64,000 nucleotides of DNA from Hemicentrotus pulcherrimus (lineage: Eukaryota; Echinodermata; Echinoidea; Camarodonta; Strongylocentrotidae): NCBI GenBank assembly GCA_003118195.1, contig BEXV01000183.1, positions 213,145-277,144 of the forward strand. The letters are read 5' to 3'. Below, piece by piece: positions 24,570 to 37,191 of this stretch (its first letter is position 1; every line of letters begins with the position of its first letter). The notes under the pieces are model-generated. The model did not search any database. It was not told where the DNA came from and saw nothing but the letters and a program-made list of their open reading frames with translations. The position numbers were made by a program, and so were the translations under genes.

Positions 24570-26371
24570 GAGCCTGAATCTAAATGTGGTGAGACATTAA
24601 GAGGAATATATGGATAATAGAATAAGCAACCTTAGGAAAAGATATGAGATATATAGAAAGTTGGGGTATGACAAACAGTGGATAAGGAGAAGGAGAATGA
24701 GAAAGGGAAAGAGAAATGCAGGCAGACAGAAAATACAAAATAGAAAATAAGATTAAGAATGAGAAACAGAGTAAGAGGGGGATATAATTTTGTTTAAGAG
24801 ATTTTTATTAGAACAAACTTCTTAAATGTATGTTCATTAAAATTAAAAATTGCAAATACATTGACCTGTAGAAGACAGGAACTGTTTCAGTAGAAGTAGA
24901 TGGTTGATGCCTATACTACCATATGTTTGATTCTACTCTCTGTATTGTAGATGTCAAGTATATATTGTAATACCAACTCCAAGAGAGGTGCTATTACCAG
25001 TAACTGTTATTTGACTGCCATTTCATGTCAAGGGGTTGTTTTTAATTGCAATGTTGATTGAAATGTTTTGACTGAACTCTTTCATGGATGTTTGCTCCAT
25101 CATTACCGAGTTTGTTTGTAACCACAATCTTTTTATTTCCTGGTAAACTCGCTGTGAACTCTTGAATGGAGATATATCTTTATTTTGATGTTGTTGCAAA
25201 ACATTTGTGTATGTATGCATCTTATTTAATGTACTTAAACATTATGTATAAGAAGAAAAAGTTGTTACTTTATGTACATGATTATGTGCTATTTTGAAAA
25301 TGCAGAAATAAAAACAAACAAACAAACAAAATTGGAAGAAATTGAGTCTTGTACAGAAAATATTTTTGTCAGATGCCAGTGCTGCATTTTGATCTGCCAT
25401 GCGGGATGGAAAAGATAGTGAGGAATTATGCAAGAGAATTTTTATATATTCATAAATAAGGTCTTATAGGCCTACTCGGAATGTTCTTTATTTCTACCAT
25501 AGGTGTTAAGCCTTGGTAAGAATACCGTTAGAAATCTACTGCATCCTTCTGTACATAGAAGCTTAGTAATTGTAAGATTACAATCATGTATTTATGATTA
25601 GAACTCTTATCACTAAAGTGCAATTTCTTGTTTATAGTAAGGAAATGATAAAGCATCAATGTACTTTAAATGTAATTTCAAATTCCCTATCTTATTCCCT
25701 TTTTTGTTTTGTTTTATTTTCTAAATGTAATTTCAAGTTTCTCTTCTATTTTAATTTTAGGTAAGTATACTGTTTTCTCAAATTCCTTTGTATTCCATAT
25801 TTCTTTCTGCAATTAGTTTATGCTCTTTTTATGTTTTTAGTGTAATTTATGATGAACTATTTTGTTCTTGATTGCATAGTTCTTAACTTTTTAGTCTTGC
25901 TTACTGTTAGTATAAATCAAAATAGCAGCTATGACAAAAGAAGCTTACTGCCACTTAAAATGCTGTATTTTCTTAGTTTCACTTGAGAAAGACTCCTGGA
26001 GATGTGATGTCAGACACGATATATCGTTCATTGTCTTGATTTGTATGGAGAAAGAGAGTCAGTACTTGCATGGTTATGTCGCCTTTGTGGAAGTGTAGTG
26101 TTTCACAAAGACAGTTTGTTGGTTTACTTTACACTGAGTTTTGGTATGAATTGCCTTTCAGTTCATGCATGCATGGAGTGTATACCACTGGTTTTCTGTA
26201 AATGTTGCATGTTTAGCTATTAAGTAAGCAGTGGAAGTAGCAGTCTTCGGTGTTGGCGAAGTGGGGACAGAATTATAAGTATTAAATAGTGTCAACAGTA
26301 ACCAAATATAAATCCTAAGCTATGTAATTGTAAGTTATGATTGTTAGAGGTATATAGTTGTGTTTATCTCT
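22901..26371. other. Stretch before the gap without a recognised gene
   Basis: Simple GA-rich repeats (24361-24575) and an AAAC run near 25313 are present. Frames are short and unrelated to any family I know. The segment 24060-24330 is less AT-biased and might be regulatory. Confidence 0.55.
24361..24575 (+). repeat. GA/GACA-rich simple repeat region
   Basis: Imperfect GAGACAGA units lead into about 15 pure AG repeats near 24535-24567. Purine-biased sequence without a gene. Confidence 0.9.
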
Positions 26372-26968
26372 NNNNNNNNNNNNNNNNNNNNNNNNNNNNN
26401 NNNNNNNNNNNNNNNNNNNNNNNNNNNNNNNNNNNNNNNNNNNNNNNNNNNNNNNNNNNNNNNNNNNNNNNNNNNNNNNNNNNNNNNNNNNNNNNNNNNN
26501 NNNNNNNNNNNNNNNNNNNNNNNNNNNNNNNNNNNNNNNNNNNNNNNNNNNNNNNNNNNNNNNNNNNNNNNNNNNNNNNNNNNNNNNNNNNNNNNNNNNN
26601 NNNNNNNNNNNNNNNNNNNNNNNNNNNNNNNNNNNNNNNNNNNNNNNNNNNNNNNNNNNNNNNNNNNNNNNNNNNNNNNNNNNNNNNNNNNNNNNNNNNN
26701 NNNNNNNNNNNNNNNNNNNNNNNNNNNNNNNNNNNNNNNNNNNNNNNNNNNNNNNNNNNNNNNNNNNNNNNNNNNNNNNNNNNNNNNNNNNNNNNNNNNN
26801 NNNNNNNNNNNNNNNNNNNNNNNNNNNNNNNNNNNNNNNNNNNNNNNNNNNNNNNNNNNNNNNNNNNNNNNNNNNNNNNNNNNNNNNNNNNNNNNNNNNN
26901 NNNNNNNNNNNNNNNNNNNNNNNNNNNNNNNNNNNNNNNNNNNNNNNNNNNNNNNNNNNNNNNNNNNN
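26372..26968. other. Assembly gap (597 N)
   Basis: Unknown bases, bordered on the right by an (AT)n run at 26969-26996. Frames spanning the gap are meaningless. It lies 260 bases before the exon at 27229 and could hide regulatory or exon sequence. Confidence 1.
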
Positions 26969-26999
<31 letters not shown>

Positions 27000-27228
27000 A
27001 TTTTTGTTTAGGCTGGCATTATCTCAATGCTTACGGTAGCCATTTTTTTCCTGGCGGAAATGTATGGAAATTAGAGAATTCATTAGTCAAGTGATTAATA
27101 CACTTGATTGAAAATAAAAAAGCAAATTGTTGCTCCTTGTAAAGACAATGTGACCTATACAAAAACATTTTACATTATCTATTGTTCAACAATTATTTTT
27201 CTTCTCTCTCTCTCTCTTTATGATGCAG

Positions 27229-27519
27229 CTATCAGCAAGGATAGTGGGGATGACTCCCGTTGCAACCTCATCGACGATAGCCAAACCAAGTCCCCAAACA
27301 AAGCCCCCGCCATGGAAAAATGGCGGAAGCACTCTGAGGGGAAGGGCATCGTGGCCCGGGCACGCAAGGAATCCGGGGCCCCTCTCACAAACAGTATCAA
27401 GGACCTAAGAGGAGGAGGGGAGAGTAACGGGAACAGCACAGAGGAGATGGACGAGGATGATGATGAGGAGGATGAGTGCGTCGATGATGATGAATACGAA
27501 GATGCAGATAGTAGTGAAG
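27229..27519 (+). CDS. FGD: FGD-like gene, upstream acidic exon (phase 1-1)
   Basis: The acceptor follows a (CT)n tract and GATGCAG; the donor is GAAG|GTAATG. The 291-bp exon is 97 codons, phase 1 at both ends. It encodes a hydrophilic, probably disordered segment: a Ser/Asp-rich start (SKDSGDDS), a basic middle (EKWRKHSEGKG, ARARKES), a Gly-rich turn, then a strongly acidic tail of Asp/Glu runs. GC content and CpG are clearly above the flanking intron, as expected for coding sequence. An internal ATG at 27312 sits in an almost ideal Kozak context (CCGCCATGG), so some transcripts might start here. No named domain is visible. Linkage to the downstream FGD exons rests on strand, phase and an open joined frame, so an independent upstream gene is not excluded. 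Confidence 0.68.
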
Positions 27520-28639
27520 GTAATGATTAGTGTCAGGTGGGGATTAGGCTCTCAGCATTCTGCTGCAAACAGTGTCACAAGCAATAGTAGAAACAGGGGG
27601 TTGCACCTATGGGGCACTTTTTTTTTGGGGGGGGGGTGGGCACCCCTGTCTAGATCTTTGTTATCATCAAAATTTATTAACAGTCTGTCTCTTTTTTAGG
27701 AGACTTCACCATTTACTTTAGCATATGGTAACCATGCAACCAGAAAGAACCCAACTGTAGCACTATACTGCACAATATTTTCAAGATGATCATTCACCCA
27801 ATCAAATTTCTCATCCAATTTTATCCATTTTTTAAATGATATGAGAGTTGAATAATGTTCCATCTCTATAGTTGAAGTTGGAAAACAGGTGCCAAGATTT
27901 TGAAACTTGGGAAAATATGCAAGTGAATTTCCTATGAATATACAAGCAATGCAGTTGCCTCTTTTATAATTCACTTCAAATTGATGGACTACAAATTATG
28001 AGGAATTGAAATTACTAAAGGGGTCGATTAAGGGGTCGATTTGGTCCCCCCAATTATGCTTTGATCCATTAACTTGAATTAAACTAATTAAAGCATTTAT
28101 TATTTTATTTCAAGCAACAAGAGCTGCACTTAAAAAAAAAATATACTGTTGCTTTAATAAAATGAATTATAATAGCCTAGTGGTGGGGTATGGTAGAAGT
28201 TAGATGGAAATTTCCCTTTGAGATTTTACCCTTCCAAGCACTCTGCAACAATAATATTTGTATAGTAAAAAGTGAATAAATAAAAATGGCCGATAAGAAT
28301 AGCTCGAAATGTTTTTGCCAGAATCAAGATTGTAACAATCTAGGGGTTTCGTGAAGGTCAGAGGGCAACCAAATTATAGTCATCTGGATTGATCAAATTG
28401 ATTATACTCATTATAATTTAATAAAATTAATGATAAATTTGTATTGCTTGCAACTTGTAGTTTTGCCATGGACTCTAGGAAATTTGCATGTGCATTTGAA
28501 GAATGAGAACCATGCCGTTTTATTTTCACATTCTGTATGGAATTTGACCCCTTTTGAAAAGGATGCTTTTGCAGGAAACCACTTTCATTCATGATTTAAT
28601 ATGTAAATTAGAGATCTTTATCAGCGGAACACATGCACA

Positions 28640-28714
28640 AATGGATGAAAGGAGAAAGAGAGAGAGAAGAATGTAGGAAGGAGAGAAAGAGAGAGAGGGA
28701 GAAAAGAGAGAGAT

Positions 28715-28750
<36 letters not shown>
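28640..28750 (+). repeat. (GA)n-rich simple repeat
   Basis: GAGA-rich tract with about 12 pure units near 28722-28747, in the intron after 27519. Confidence 0.9.
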
Positions 28751-28753
<3 letters not shown>

Positions 28754-29294
28754 TAGGTGCATTGTGAGTAGTCTAGCCAACTATTAAAGCAGATTTAACT
28801 TAACCTTTTGGTAAAGTTGAAGAGCTCCCTCTGTGGGTTCTGTTTATTGACAACACAAGAACTTCAAAGACAAAATGAGTCATGTATTGTAACAACCAAG
28901 AGCTACAAATTGTGATGATAAATTTTAAACTTAATTCCATTAAGACAAGGTGAGACAAGAGGAAAGAGGATGAATTGAAATGATCAAATTCCTTTTTTGA
29001 ATATTTTAAAGATATTCTCATTTTCTACCAAGAAGCTAATGCTATTTCCAAAGTTGAAAAAGAAAAGACTGAAGGCAATATTTCTCTAAAAGATTTACAT
29101 TTCATCAACTTTTGAAACGGTACCTTGTATTTGATGAATCAATTCTTTCTTTGAAAATCAAAATCTATTAGCATGCTTTTTAAACACTTCATGTCACTTT
29201 CACACGTTATAGATGTTAGTGTCAAGTAAACAAGTAAAATTATTGTATGAATATGGAGCAATTTATTAGCTATCCCTACATTGGTTGGGGCTTC

Positions 29295-29334
29295 CATGTC
29301 TGGCTCGAGAGGTACATGTCTGGCTGAAGAGGTA
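29295..29334 (+). repeat. 20-bp tandem duplication
   Basis: CATGTCTGGCTCGAGAGGTA is followed by a copy differing at two positions. Confidence 0.9.
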
Positions 29335-29555
29335 CAATTCTTAACCCCTATCAGGTTTCAGGAAATGATTAATGGTGTGTGATTAAGATAAGGGGCAGGT
29401 GTCACTGACTTTATAACCATTTCATAGGATTTGAAATTCATTCATGATTTATGGACTGGGCCAGCCAGAGAGCAGAGGAGAGATTATAAACAATAGGTTA
29501 TGATTCTAAAGCAGCTTTTTTCTTGTGTACCACTTCCCCATTTATGAATTATCAC

Positions 29556-30064
29556 TTAAAGGTAATACAAAGTTTTGGGAAATTTTGAAAATTTGGTGGA
29601 TAGTGATTCTTTACAATTTTGATATATTTGGATGCCCCTGTGGATGTATAATAAGCACTAAAAAAAAATAGCCCCTAAAACACTTCTGCTTTCGAGAAAA
29701 AATGAAAATAAAGATTTATCGGTGTTCCTGATAAATTTTGATAAATTTCAAATAGCGCATACGGCCGTACAATGGTGGCTGCGATCCTGAAAATTTCAGA
29801 ATATGTAGTTGTGATATATATACCTACCAAATGGGAATAGCTTATCGGTCAAAATTAGTCAAGAAACATTGTTTTATAGCTTGATTAATATCTTGACCTT
29901 GAGAGGGCTATACACCATAAAGAGTATGTTATTAATAATTTCATAACTATAGACTCGATTTCAACCGAGACAGCGATCACTGCATATTGTAGGATCGCAT
30001 ATCCATCCAATGTGTTCATGAACCAAATTCATGACCCCATACCAAAACTTTGTATTACCTTTAA
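29556..30064 (+). mobile_element. TTAA MITE family 1, copy A (intronic)
   Basis: The element is bounded by TTAA on both sides. It starts AGGTAATACAAAGTTTTGG and ends with the exact reverse complement, giving 19-bp terminal inverted repeats (23 bp counting TTAA). The interior, about 501 bp, has no open frame. Two more copies in the same orientation lie at 45732 and 54875. The TTAA duplication and size fit a non-autonomous piggyBac-like element; no transposase is present in the window to confirm that. Confidence 0.85.
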
Positions 30065-31412
30065 TGTTTGCTCAGTACAGATGAATATCATGAGGTATCG
30101 TGATGTTTTTTCTGCAAAAAGCAGAGAAGACCTACAAATTATCATTGTATTAGAATTGTAGAATGTTAGGATATCATGCATCATAAAGGCCTATATATGA
30201 TGTGAAGTTTAATGACTCTGCCAATCAAAACATTAGGGAGATTGCATTTAACCAGGGGAGGGGTATGAGCCACTATACCTGGGGATAGTTTATACCATCT
30301 AATCCACAACTTGTTTACCATATGTTGTGGAGTAGGTTCTTAGATCTGCTACATTTGTGGAATATAATGATTGATATCAGTGATGATCATGCTAATAACT
30401 ACATTGATGATACATACTCAACTTTGTACATATAGTAGCCTTCTATGTACGGTAGTCATACATAAAGGGCTTTTCCATTGTTTAATAACAATAATGATTA
30501 CTATTTAAATCATTTCCAATTAAAGTCCTGAAATGTCCTGGTATATGGAATAGGCTAAGGATATGCAAATAATTCCATCTCTTAATTTTTTACTAATGAG
30601 CCTATGGCCCCCTTTTAAAAATCTTAGAGACATATACACTTTCCATGTAAACTTCAGAGGAAAAAAAACATCTGGGAACATTTACTGTAATACTTATTGT
30701 CATCAGGCAACTGGGACCGGCCCTCAAATTACATAACTTAAAACAAGCCTTATTAATCCTGTGGATGCTAAGCTTGGGATTATTTGGACTAGAGCATATT
30801 GAAAATCATATTATATCAAAAGTGATATGTCTTCAATTCAGGGGATTAATAGTTATAGAAAGTAATGTGAAAAATGAGACACAACAAAAAGGGATTAGTA
30901 ACTTAGTTTTAGAATATTGGGTTAAATTCATTGAAAATATAGGCCCTACCTATTGAATTTAACTAAAATATTGTCTTTGAGGGGTTGATCAAATGCTAGT
31001 CTTAGTTTGCTAAATAATGTACAGCCTTCTAAAAGCTGCGAAAATGATGAGTCTTTTTTTTTTACTTCCTGCAAGAAGGCCCTAAATCCGAAATCAAAGC
31101 CATTGGCATAGTGGTACTTGTAATACAAAGATAGAGGAGGGGCAGTATACTTCCACAGAAGAAAATATGGTATTATACATGAATGCCTAATTGTCTACTC
31201 CCCACAGATCATGGTTAAAAATCTTGTAAATAGCATGAAAGCATAATGAAATGGTATTTTGAAGAACAAAATTATATCCAAAAGATGAAATATCATGGTA
31301 CATTTCCTCATTCTCATGACATGTACAATATGGCTCATTTGCTATTTAAAAATAATGTTATTGTGTGTAATTTCTTGGAATCAGAGAATATTTTGAAAGA
31401 TGTTTTGTCCCT

Positions 31413-31543
31413 CAAAGGGCATATGATAATAATTATATTATAAGAAGCAGGAAGTCAGGAAGAGAGAGAGGAAAAAANCAAAGGGCATATGATAATAAAT
31501 ATATTATAAGAAGCAGGAAGTCAGGAAGAGAGAGAGGAAAAAA
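31413..31543 (+). repeat. Direct 65-bp duplication around a single N
   Basis: The segment from CAAAGGGCATATGATAATAA to GAGAGAGGAAAAAA occurs twice, 31413-31477 and 31479-31543, with one base (N at 31478) between the copies and almost no differences. The pattern is that of unmerged contig ends. Confidence 0.85.
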
Positions 31544-32757
31544 AGAAATGGTAGAGAAAGAGAGAGAGAGAGAAGGTGAGAGAGAGAGAAGGTGAGGGAG
31601 AAGGGATATGGGGAGGATGAATGGGAAGAAAGGAGGAGGAGAACGACCAGAATATTGTTCTAAAAATGTAAAAGCTAGAATAATATTTTTGTCAAAATTC
31701 CTACCAAATCATATGTAATATGTCAGACCAGTATAATGCAGGGGGGTATGCACCTAGCTGCCCCTGCTCACCCTAGCTAGCTAGAGATCATGACTGAAAC
31801 CACAAGTGAAACCATAATCTCATCTCATTATTGTTACTCATTAATCCATCATTTTTAATGGTCAGGAATCATAGTCCTTGATGACAGTAAGCATCCATTC
31901 ATATTCCTCTTCAGCACAAGTACATACCGGTATAGGCATTAGTCTATACAGTGTTCTTGGTGGTCTGTACATAAGAGGATTGAATGTGTTGACATTGAGG
32001 AAAAGTAAGTGTTATTTTGCAGCTCTCCATATTGTTGATATTGATTTTGAAGTTGAGTGATTAAGATGTGATTAAATCATAAGAAGATATAATTAAAACA
32101 CAGAGTATATATAAAATATATAGTCAGCCGCGGAAGTAAGTAGCTTGTTAGACGAGTTATTTAATCAAGATTGTATCTTTGGGTTCATGCCATGAAAATC
32201 GTATCTTCAGTGAGTTTTACCATAAATATTTGAAAAGAAGTATGTTTGTATAATTGTAGAGGAAAAGAACAGTGGATTGTTTTTGTTTTTTGTAATAAAT
32301 GTAATATTATGGAGAAAATTTAGAACAGTTCAGTTAGTAAAGTAGTGAGATTTTGTTGAGGAAGTGATATTGCCTTATTTTAGCTCTTATGATTAAAAAA
32401 GCTATCTCAGCAGTTTTCTTTGTATTTATCAAAATTTATTATGGTAGAAGGGTGTGTATATATCAGCATAGGAATGCAAGCAAACATGAAATGATCACAA
32501 ATATATCATGGTCTGTAAATGTATGAGCTGCAAAAAAATTAATGCTTGCAAAATAGTTCAGGGGCATGGCAGGGAAACAATTTTATTGAATTATTCTTGC
32601 CGTACACTTCCTTTCCTTTGATTTGCTTTCATATTATTTTCTTTCAAAATTCATCTTTCAAAATGCTTGCTATTTTTATTTTTTATGTTTTGCATGGCTT
32701 TTGCATGTAGCCTGTCTTTCTTTTTTACCCCTAAATACTATGCATGCATCTTTAAAG

Positions 32758-32913
32758 ACACCTTAAGCATACACTATGGAGATCTGGATGATGTTTTCTG
32801 GGATGAAAAGAGTGAGTTTGGGTTCCTAGATGATAATGATGAGAAGGAGAAGGAGGAGGAGGAGGAATATCGAGATGAAGCAGATGGGGAATTTCGAAGT
32901 TTAGGTCTCCGTG
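32758..32913 (+). CDS. FGD: FGD-like gene, short acidic exon (phase 1-1)
   Basis: The 156-bp exon begins after TTTAAAG and ends at CGTG|GTAAGT, a near-consensus donor. Joined to the previous exon it reads SSE-D-TLSIHYGDLDDVFWDEKS, then a Glu-rich run from a GAGGAG repeat, then EFRSLGLR. The frame is phase 1 at both ends and stays open across both junctions. Aromatic and acidic residues (DDVFWDE, EFGFLDD) give short linear-motif character; no folded domain is recognisable. The acceptor pyrimidine tract is T-rich further upstream but interrupted close to the AG, so the exact left border is less certain than the right. The reading frame is open well beyond both borders, so ORF length alone is not the evidence; splice phase and composition are. 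Confidence 0.62.
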
Positions 32914-35852
32914 GTAAGTTTGATTTTTATGTGGGTTTGTGGGATACATACATTCATGTAGAACACTGCAGTAGAAGATTCATCAATTTAAATAATTTAT
33001 CAGATTTGTGTTGTGTATGCCTTTTGCTCTCACTAAAATTGTGGTTCAATTTGAAGGTCATTCCTCTACCTATATAGCCTGGCAATGATTATTGATATTT
33101 GTTTTTTTGTACAATGTGTGAACTGTGGAATTCAATATAAATGTTTATTTAGTGACCAGTATTTCCAGTACCTTCAGTTATATGTTTGTTATGGTGTGCT
33201 ATTTGTGTTGTTCAAAATTGATATCAAATTTTAACACGTGGGAAATCAATATTTTTTTTAGTATTCCCCAGTCCTATATGTGGCACTCTGCACTTTCTAT
33301 TATAGTATTATTGCTTTCATTATAAAAGGCAATTACTTCTTTGTTACAATTAAATTTAAGCCTTTGTTTTCATGCAGAGATAAATACTTAGACCTACAAT
33401 ATATCATCTAAATTTAGGCATGAATTTAGTCCTTTTTATAACACAACAAAATGATTACAAATGTCTTCATTCCTATAGCTACCTCCTTTACCATTATTTA
33501 CCATTTCCAAGTTTATATGATTTGAAGAAGAAAAAAAATTTAAAAATTGTTTTTCATATTGTCACAAATGTGTTCAGACGGTATCAATCCATCTAATCTC
33601 TGTGCTTGTAAAGACAACAAAAAAAAAGAAAGGTGATAATCCATCCCTTTAAGAGGAGTTTGTATCTCACTGTGGAGCTAGTTTTTTCCTTCCCTGTATC
33701 CTCGCCACTGAGAAAAGGCCAATCACATGATCTATATTCTGCCACACTGACGTTTTTCCTCTCTCCCTGTTCCTAATTATAGGCTCGAATAAACTAAAAA
33801 TGGTCCCAATGAAACTCTAAGAGTAAATGCATATAGGCACCTCATCAATCTCCAAAACGATAAGAAGCCATGCTTGTCTAGACGTGAAGTTGTCACATCA
33901 AAAAAGATTTTGACTCTCATGATTTGAAAAGCGTGAGTAAGAACTTAAATGTCAAGATAGTAAGGAGGGCTTAATCGTAAACCAAAATTCTAGACAACTT
34001 TTTTTTAAATCCCCTGAAGAAAGCTACATCTCCTCTTTACTAATGCAGACATTACCAAATGATCTGTTTTAAAAACCATAACAGTATTTCAGATTTTGGT
34101 TGGTTTTGAAACCATGAACCAATTTTAAAACAATGATTTAGATTATTTAAAACTTTTGTAATTGACCATTAAATTGTATAAGATTTTAACCAGAGTCTAA
34201 TCCAATATGCAGGTTCTCAGTTTCATCCTAATTCTAGTTAACATCATCAACTAACTACAGTTTACTTAGACTAAATGTTCACTGACAACTCCAGATGTTC
34301 ACTCTAAAATATTATACTGTACTTACAATGTTTGTAACACATGATTACGGTATGCTAGGATTTCAAACAAGCCCCTTATTTTGCTGGAAAATGAGAACTT
34401 GAAGAAAAATGTGAAGTGTGAACCAACCCCCTCCCCCTCTAGCACTCCAAGAAGGCTCTTTATCAGTGATTAAAACTTCTGTGGAATATTAGAGATTCAT
34501 GCACCAAGAAACATGGAAAAGGCTGATAGAAAGTGACTTGCCCATAAATCTTCTTTATGTGATTTTTAATGGACCATCGTGTGCTATGTGAGATTTGTTA
34601 ATTAGAAATAAAAAGGAGTACATGTATTGTGATCCTGAGAATACAGTAAGGCTAATAAATCATGAGAAAACATTGGCACGCTTGTTTTTGCAGGTTTAAT
34701 ATTTTCAATACTGTTAGTAGAAATACCTTGTGTCTAGTTAAAATGTATTTTGGAGTTGTGATTACAAAAGGGTTAATTTAAGTTTTTTCTAATGTTCAAT
34801 TACCGACACAATATGATCCTATAGTTTCACTTTTGAATCATAATCTATTTACTTGTAAAAGAATTTAACACCGTAGATTATGATATTTTTATGATAATTT
34901 AGATAAAAACACTGTAATGAAACCTTGTAGAATATATGATGTTTATATACGGTATACAACCCAGACCTGACTGCTTGTAGTTGGTCACTGGTTACAGGAA
35001 ATTCCGTATTCTGTGAAAAGGGAAATGGACCTTTATCAGCATAAACCAAATAATCTCTCTAACAGCACTTTCTTTGTCAATGCCGTCAATTCCGTTTCCT
35101 ACAGAGTTTGGAGGAAAGGATGAGAAATGATGTAATCTACATGATAGAGATGAATAAGTGGAATATAATCCAAGAAGAGATGATTTAAAGGTAGCCTTGA
35201 CCCTGTTTATTACCCAAGTTCTTCTAAAGTTCTTGGGGAATTCCCTACTCTACTCTACTCCCTACTCCCTATTCATGCAATATGATCGCTTCAGCTCCCC
35301 CTCTGCCATTATGCCATACATTGTGAACATCAAAGGAATATCTTTCGGCTGTTTGCGTAACAGAAAATGGAGAGGCCATACTTGAATGGAGATCAAGGAT
35401 TCATTATATCTCTCGATCAATAGAATCCCAAAATTGTGGGATTTCCTGTTTGTATGTACATGTAGTACCAGACAGTTTATCAAGAGGAACTCCATATTGT
35501 GCAATACTGGTGTGCAATGCAGTGCAGTGGTTTCTAATTGTGGGAATATAACATACAAGGCAGAAGTCTTGAAGTGGTGAATGTATTTCTCTGTTGATGA
35601 ATCGTTATGTGGAGGTATATCAGCTAAAATGCAGTACAGGTAAGGTAACAATATTTTGGCCTCTATTTTTGTCAACGATATAGGTAAAGCCATATGATGT
35701 TGCTACACTGTATACATTGAACATTAATTGATGGGATCATTTTATATACACATTGGCATATACAGCATATCAAATCACATTACGGTAACAAAAAGAAAGC
35801 ATAGAGTCGTGACACACCTTTAAAGGTAATTTTTATCATCTGTAATGTCTTG

Positions 35853-35891
35853 TGTCTGGTCTGGTCTGGTCTGGTCTGGTCTGGTCTGGTC
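35853..35891 (+). repeat. (CTGGT)n pentanucleotide repeat
   Basis: Seven to eight tandem CTGGT units, intronic. Confidence 0.95.
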
Positions 35892-36672
35892 AGATTGTGC
35901 ATATTATCTGTTGTATATGTTAAGAAAAAGTTTTGGGAAAGTTTAAAACCAAGTAAATAAAACTGCAAAGAAAGGAATAGCCTTCTCTTTGTTGTACATT
36001 TGTTTGTTAGTGAAAATCACTTGCAAAATGTAATAATTCAATTATATTGTAATTATGAAGAAAAATAGCTTTGATTGGAGGGAAATATTTAATACGTATA
36101 CTAGCTGTTTTACTTAACCTTCTGGCTCTTCCACTTTGGTTTGATTTTATATCATTTGACTTTTAATGTGAAAAACATACCCTGATACAGAGTGTTTTCT
36201 GAAAAAAATTGTTCCCCTACCTTATGTTAAAAAATAGTATGGGGGTGCAAACATTACCATATAGGAAATATTTTATCACCCTCAAGATTATATAGGATAG
36301 GGGCATTCCCTGTTTCTGTCTGAGGAAAGAATAAATAGACGTTTTGAAATTGGTTGATATAACTTTGCAAACAATGAGGGTAAAATTTATTTGCTCAAGT
36401 TATGAGTAAAGTCAATAGTACAAAGACCAACAAAGGAATTTCATATATTTACCCCCTTGTTGCTTGTTGAAAATTGAAATAGACATTACAATTGTGGTTA
36501 CTCCTGTGGCTGGTGCTGAGCATCGAGTTGATCTCTGCTGTTGTTGATGCATCGATCATGAATGTTTGAAAATGGAGGCTAGAGTACATGCGTTACAGTC
36601 AGAACTTCAACAAATTTTGAGCTCCTCAAAAGCAAGTTTCTGGATAAAAATTGCGCAATCTTTAGAAAGAAT

Positions 36673-36769
36673 ATGTCGTTTTTTGGCGGTCAGAAAAGGC
36701 CACTCACAATGTTTTGGCCTGGATTGGACTTTGGTCTTCACCCAACCACTGGATCTTATGGTACAATAG
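36673..36769 (+). CDS. Candidate alternative first exon for the FGD-like gene (phase 1)
   Basis: An ATG with A at -3 opens MSFFGGQKRPLTMFWPGLDF and GLHPTTGSYGTI, and meets a strong donor, ATAG|GTATGT, in phase 1. That is the phase required to enter 39408 (giving TI-E-YHSES) or 50493. The sequence is Gly/Pro/aromatic rich and does not look random. Against it, another ATG at 36572 with good context opens an overlapping frame ending in TAG exactly at the donor, which would act as an upstream ORF. An alternative internal reading starts after GTTACAG at 36598, also phase 1, but its pyrimidine tract is poor. No homology is recognised. Confidence 0.33.
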
Positions 36770-37093
36770 GTATGTTGAAAATTGGAATGCTTTCTCTGCA
36801 AAGTTCTATTTCTCCCTAAAGTTATCCTTGTCATATTTTGTGAAATCCATTTCTGCCATGGTATAATAGCGGAGCTTCATATTAATCAGTCGACTACTGA
36901 AATTTCCTATCCCCACAGACCTAGCTAAAACAGAAAACACCTGATTTGAGGAAGAAATGGGGTGAATTATCGTAAATTTAATCATTATATATTTGAATCT
37001 TCACTTAATTTGCATTTGGTTACGAGAACATACCTTTAAGTGCCCTCCTCGGTGCAGCTATCCAGTACAGACTTTGATTTCATTTTAGCTAAA

Positions 37094-37191
37094 GCCTCTG
37101 TCACAAATGCCATTACAAACGATTTTCAGACAATGGAATAACAGGGAGATTTGTACGAAATTATCGTTCGTACGAATCTTTGTGACCGTAG
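37094..37191 (+). mobile_element. Small inverted-repeat element, about 98 bp
   Basis: CTCTGTCACAAAT near the left end and TTTGTGACCGTA at the right end form short terminal repeats. Inside, GATTTGTACGAA and TTCGTACGAATC make a second stem. The termini resemble the GGTCACAAA end of the GC-rich MITE, so it may be a distant or truncated relative. Confidence 0.4.

Noticed and set aside
26341..27094. Long frames spanning the N gap
   Set aside because: They consist almost entirely of unknown bases plus an AT dinucleotide repeat.
33661..33790. Slightly less AT-rich segment considered as an exon
   Set aside because: No open frame with matching splice phases was found.
35262..35693. 143-codon open frame on minus strand
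   Set aside because: No recognisable motif, no codon or GC signal above the intron background, and no plausible splice partners seen.
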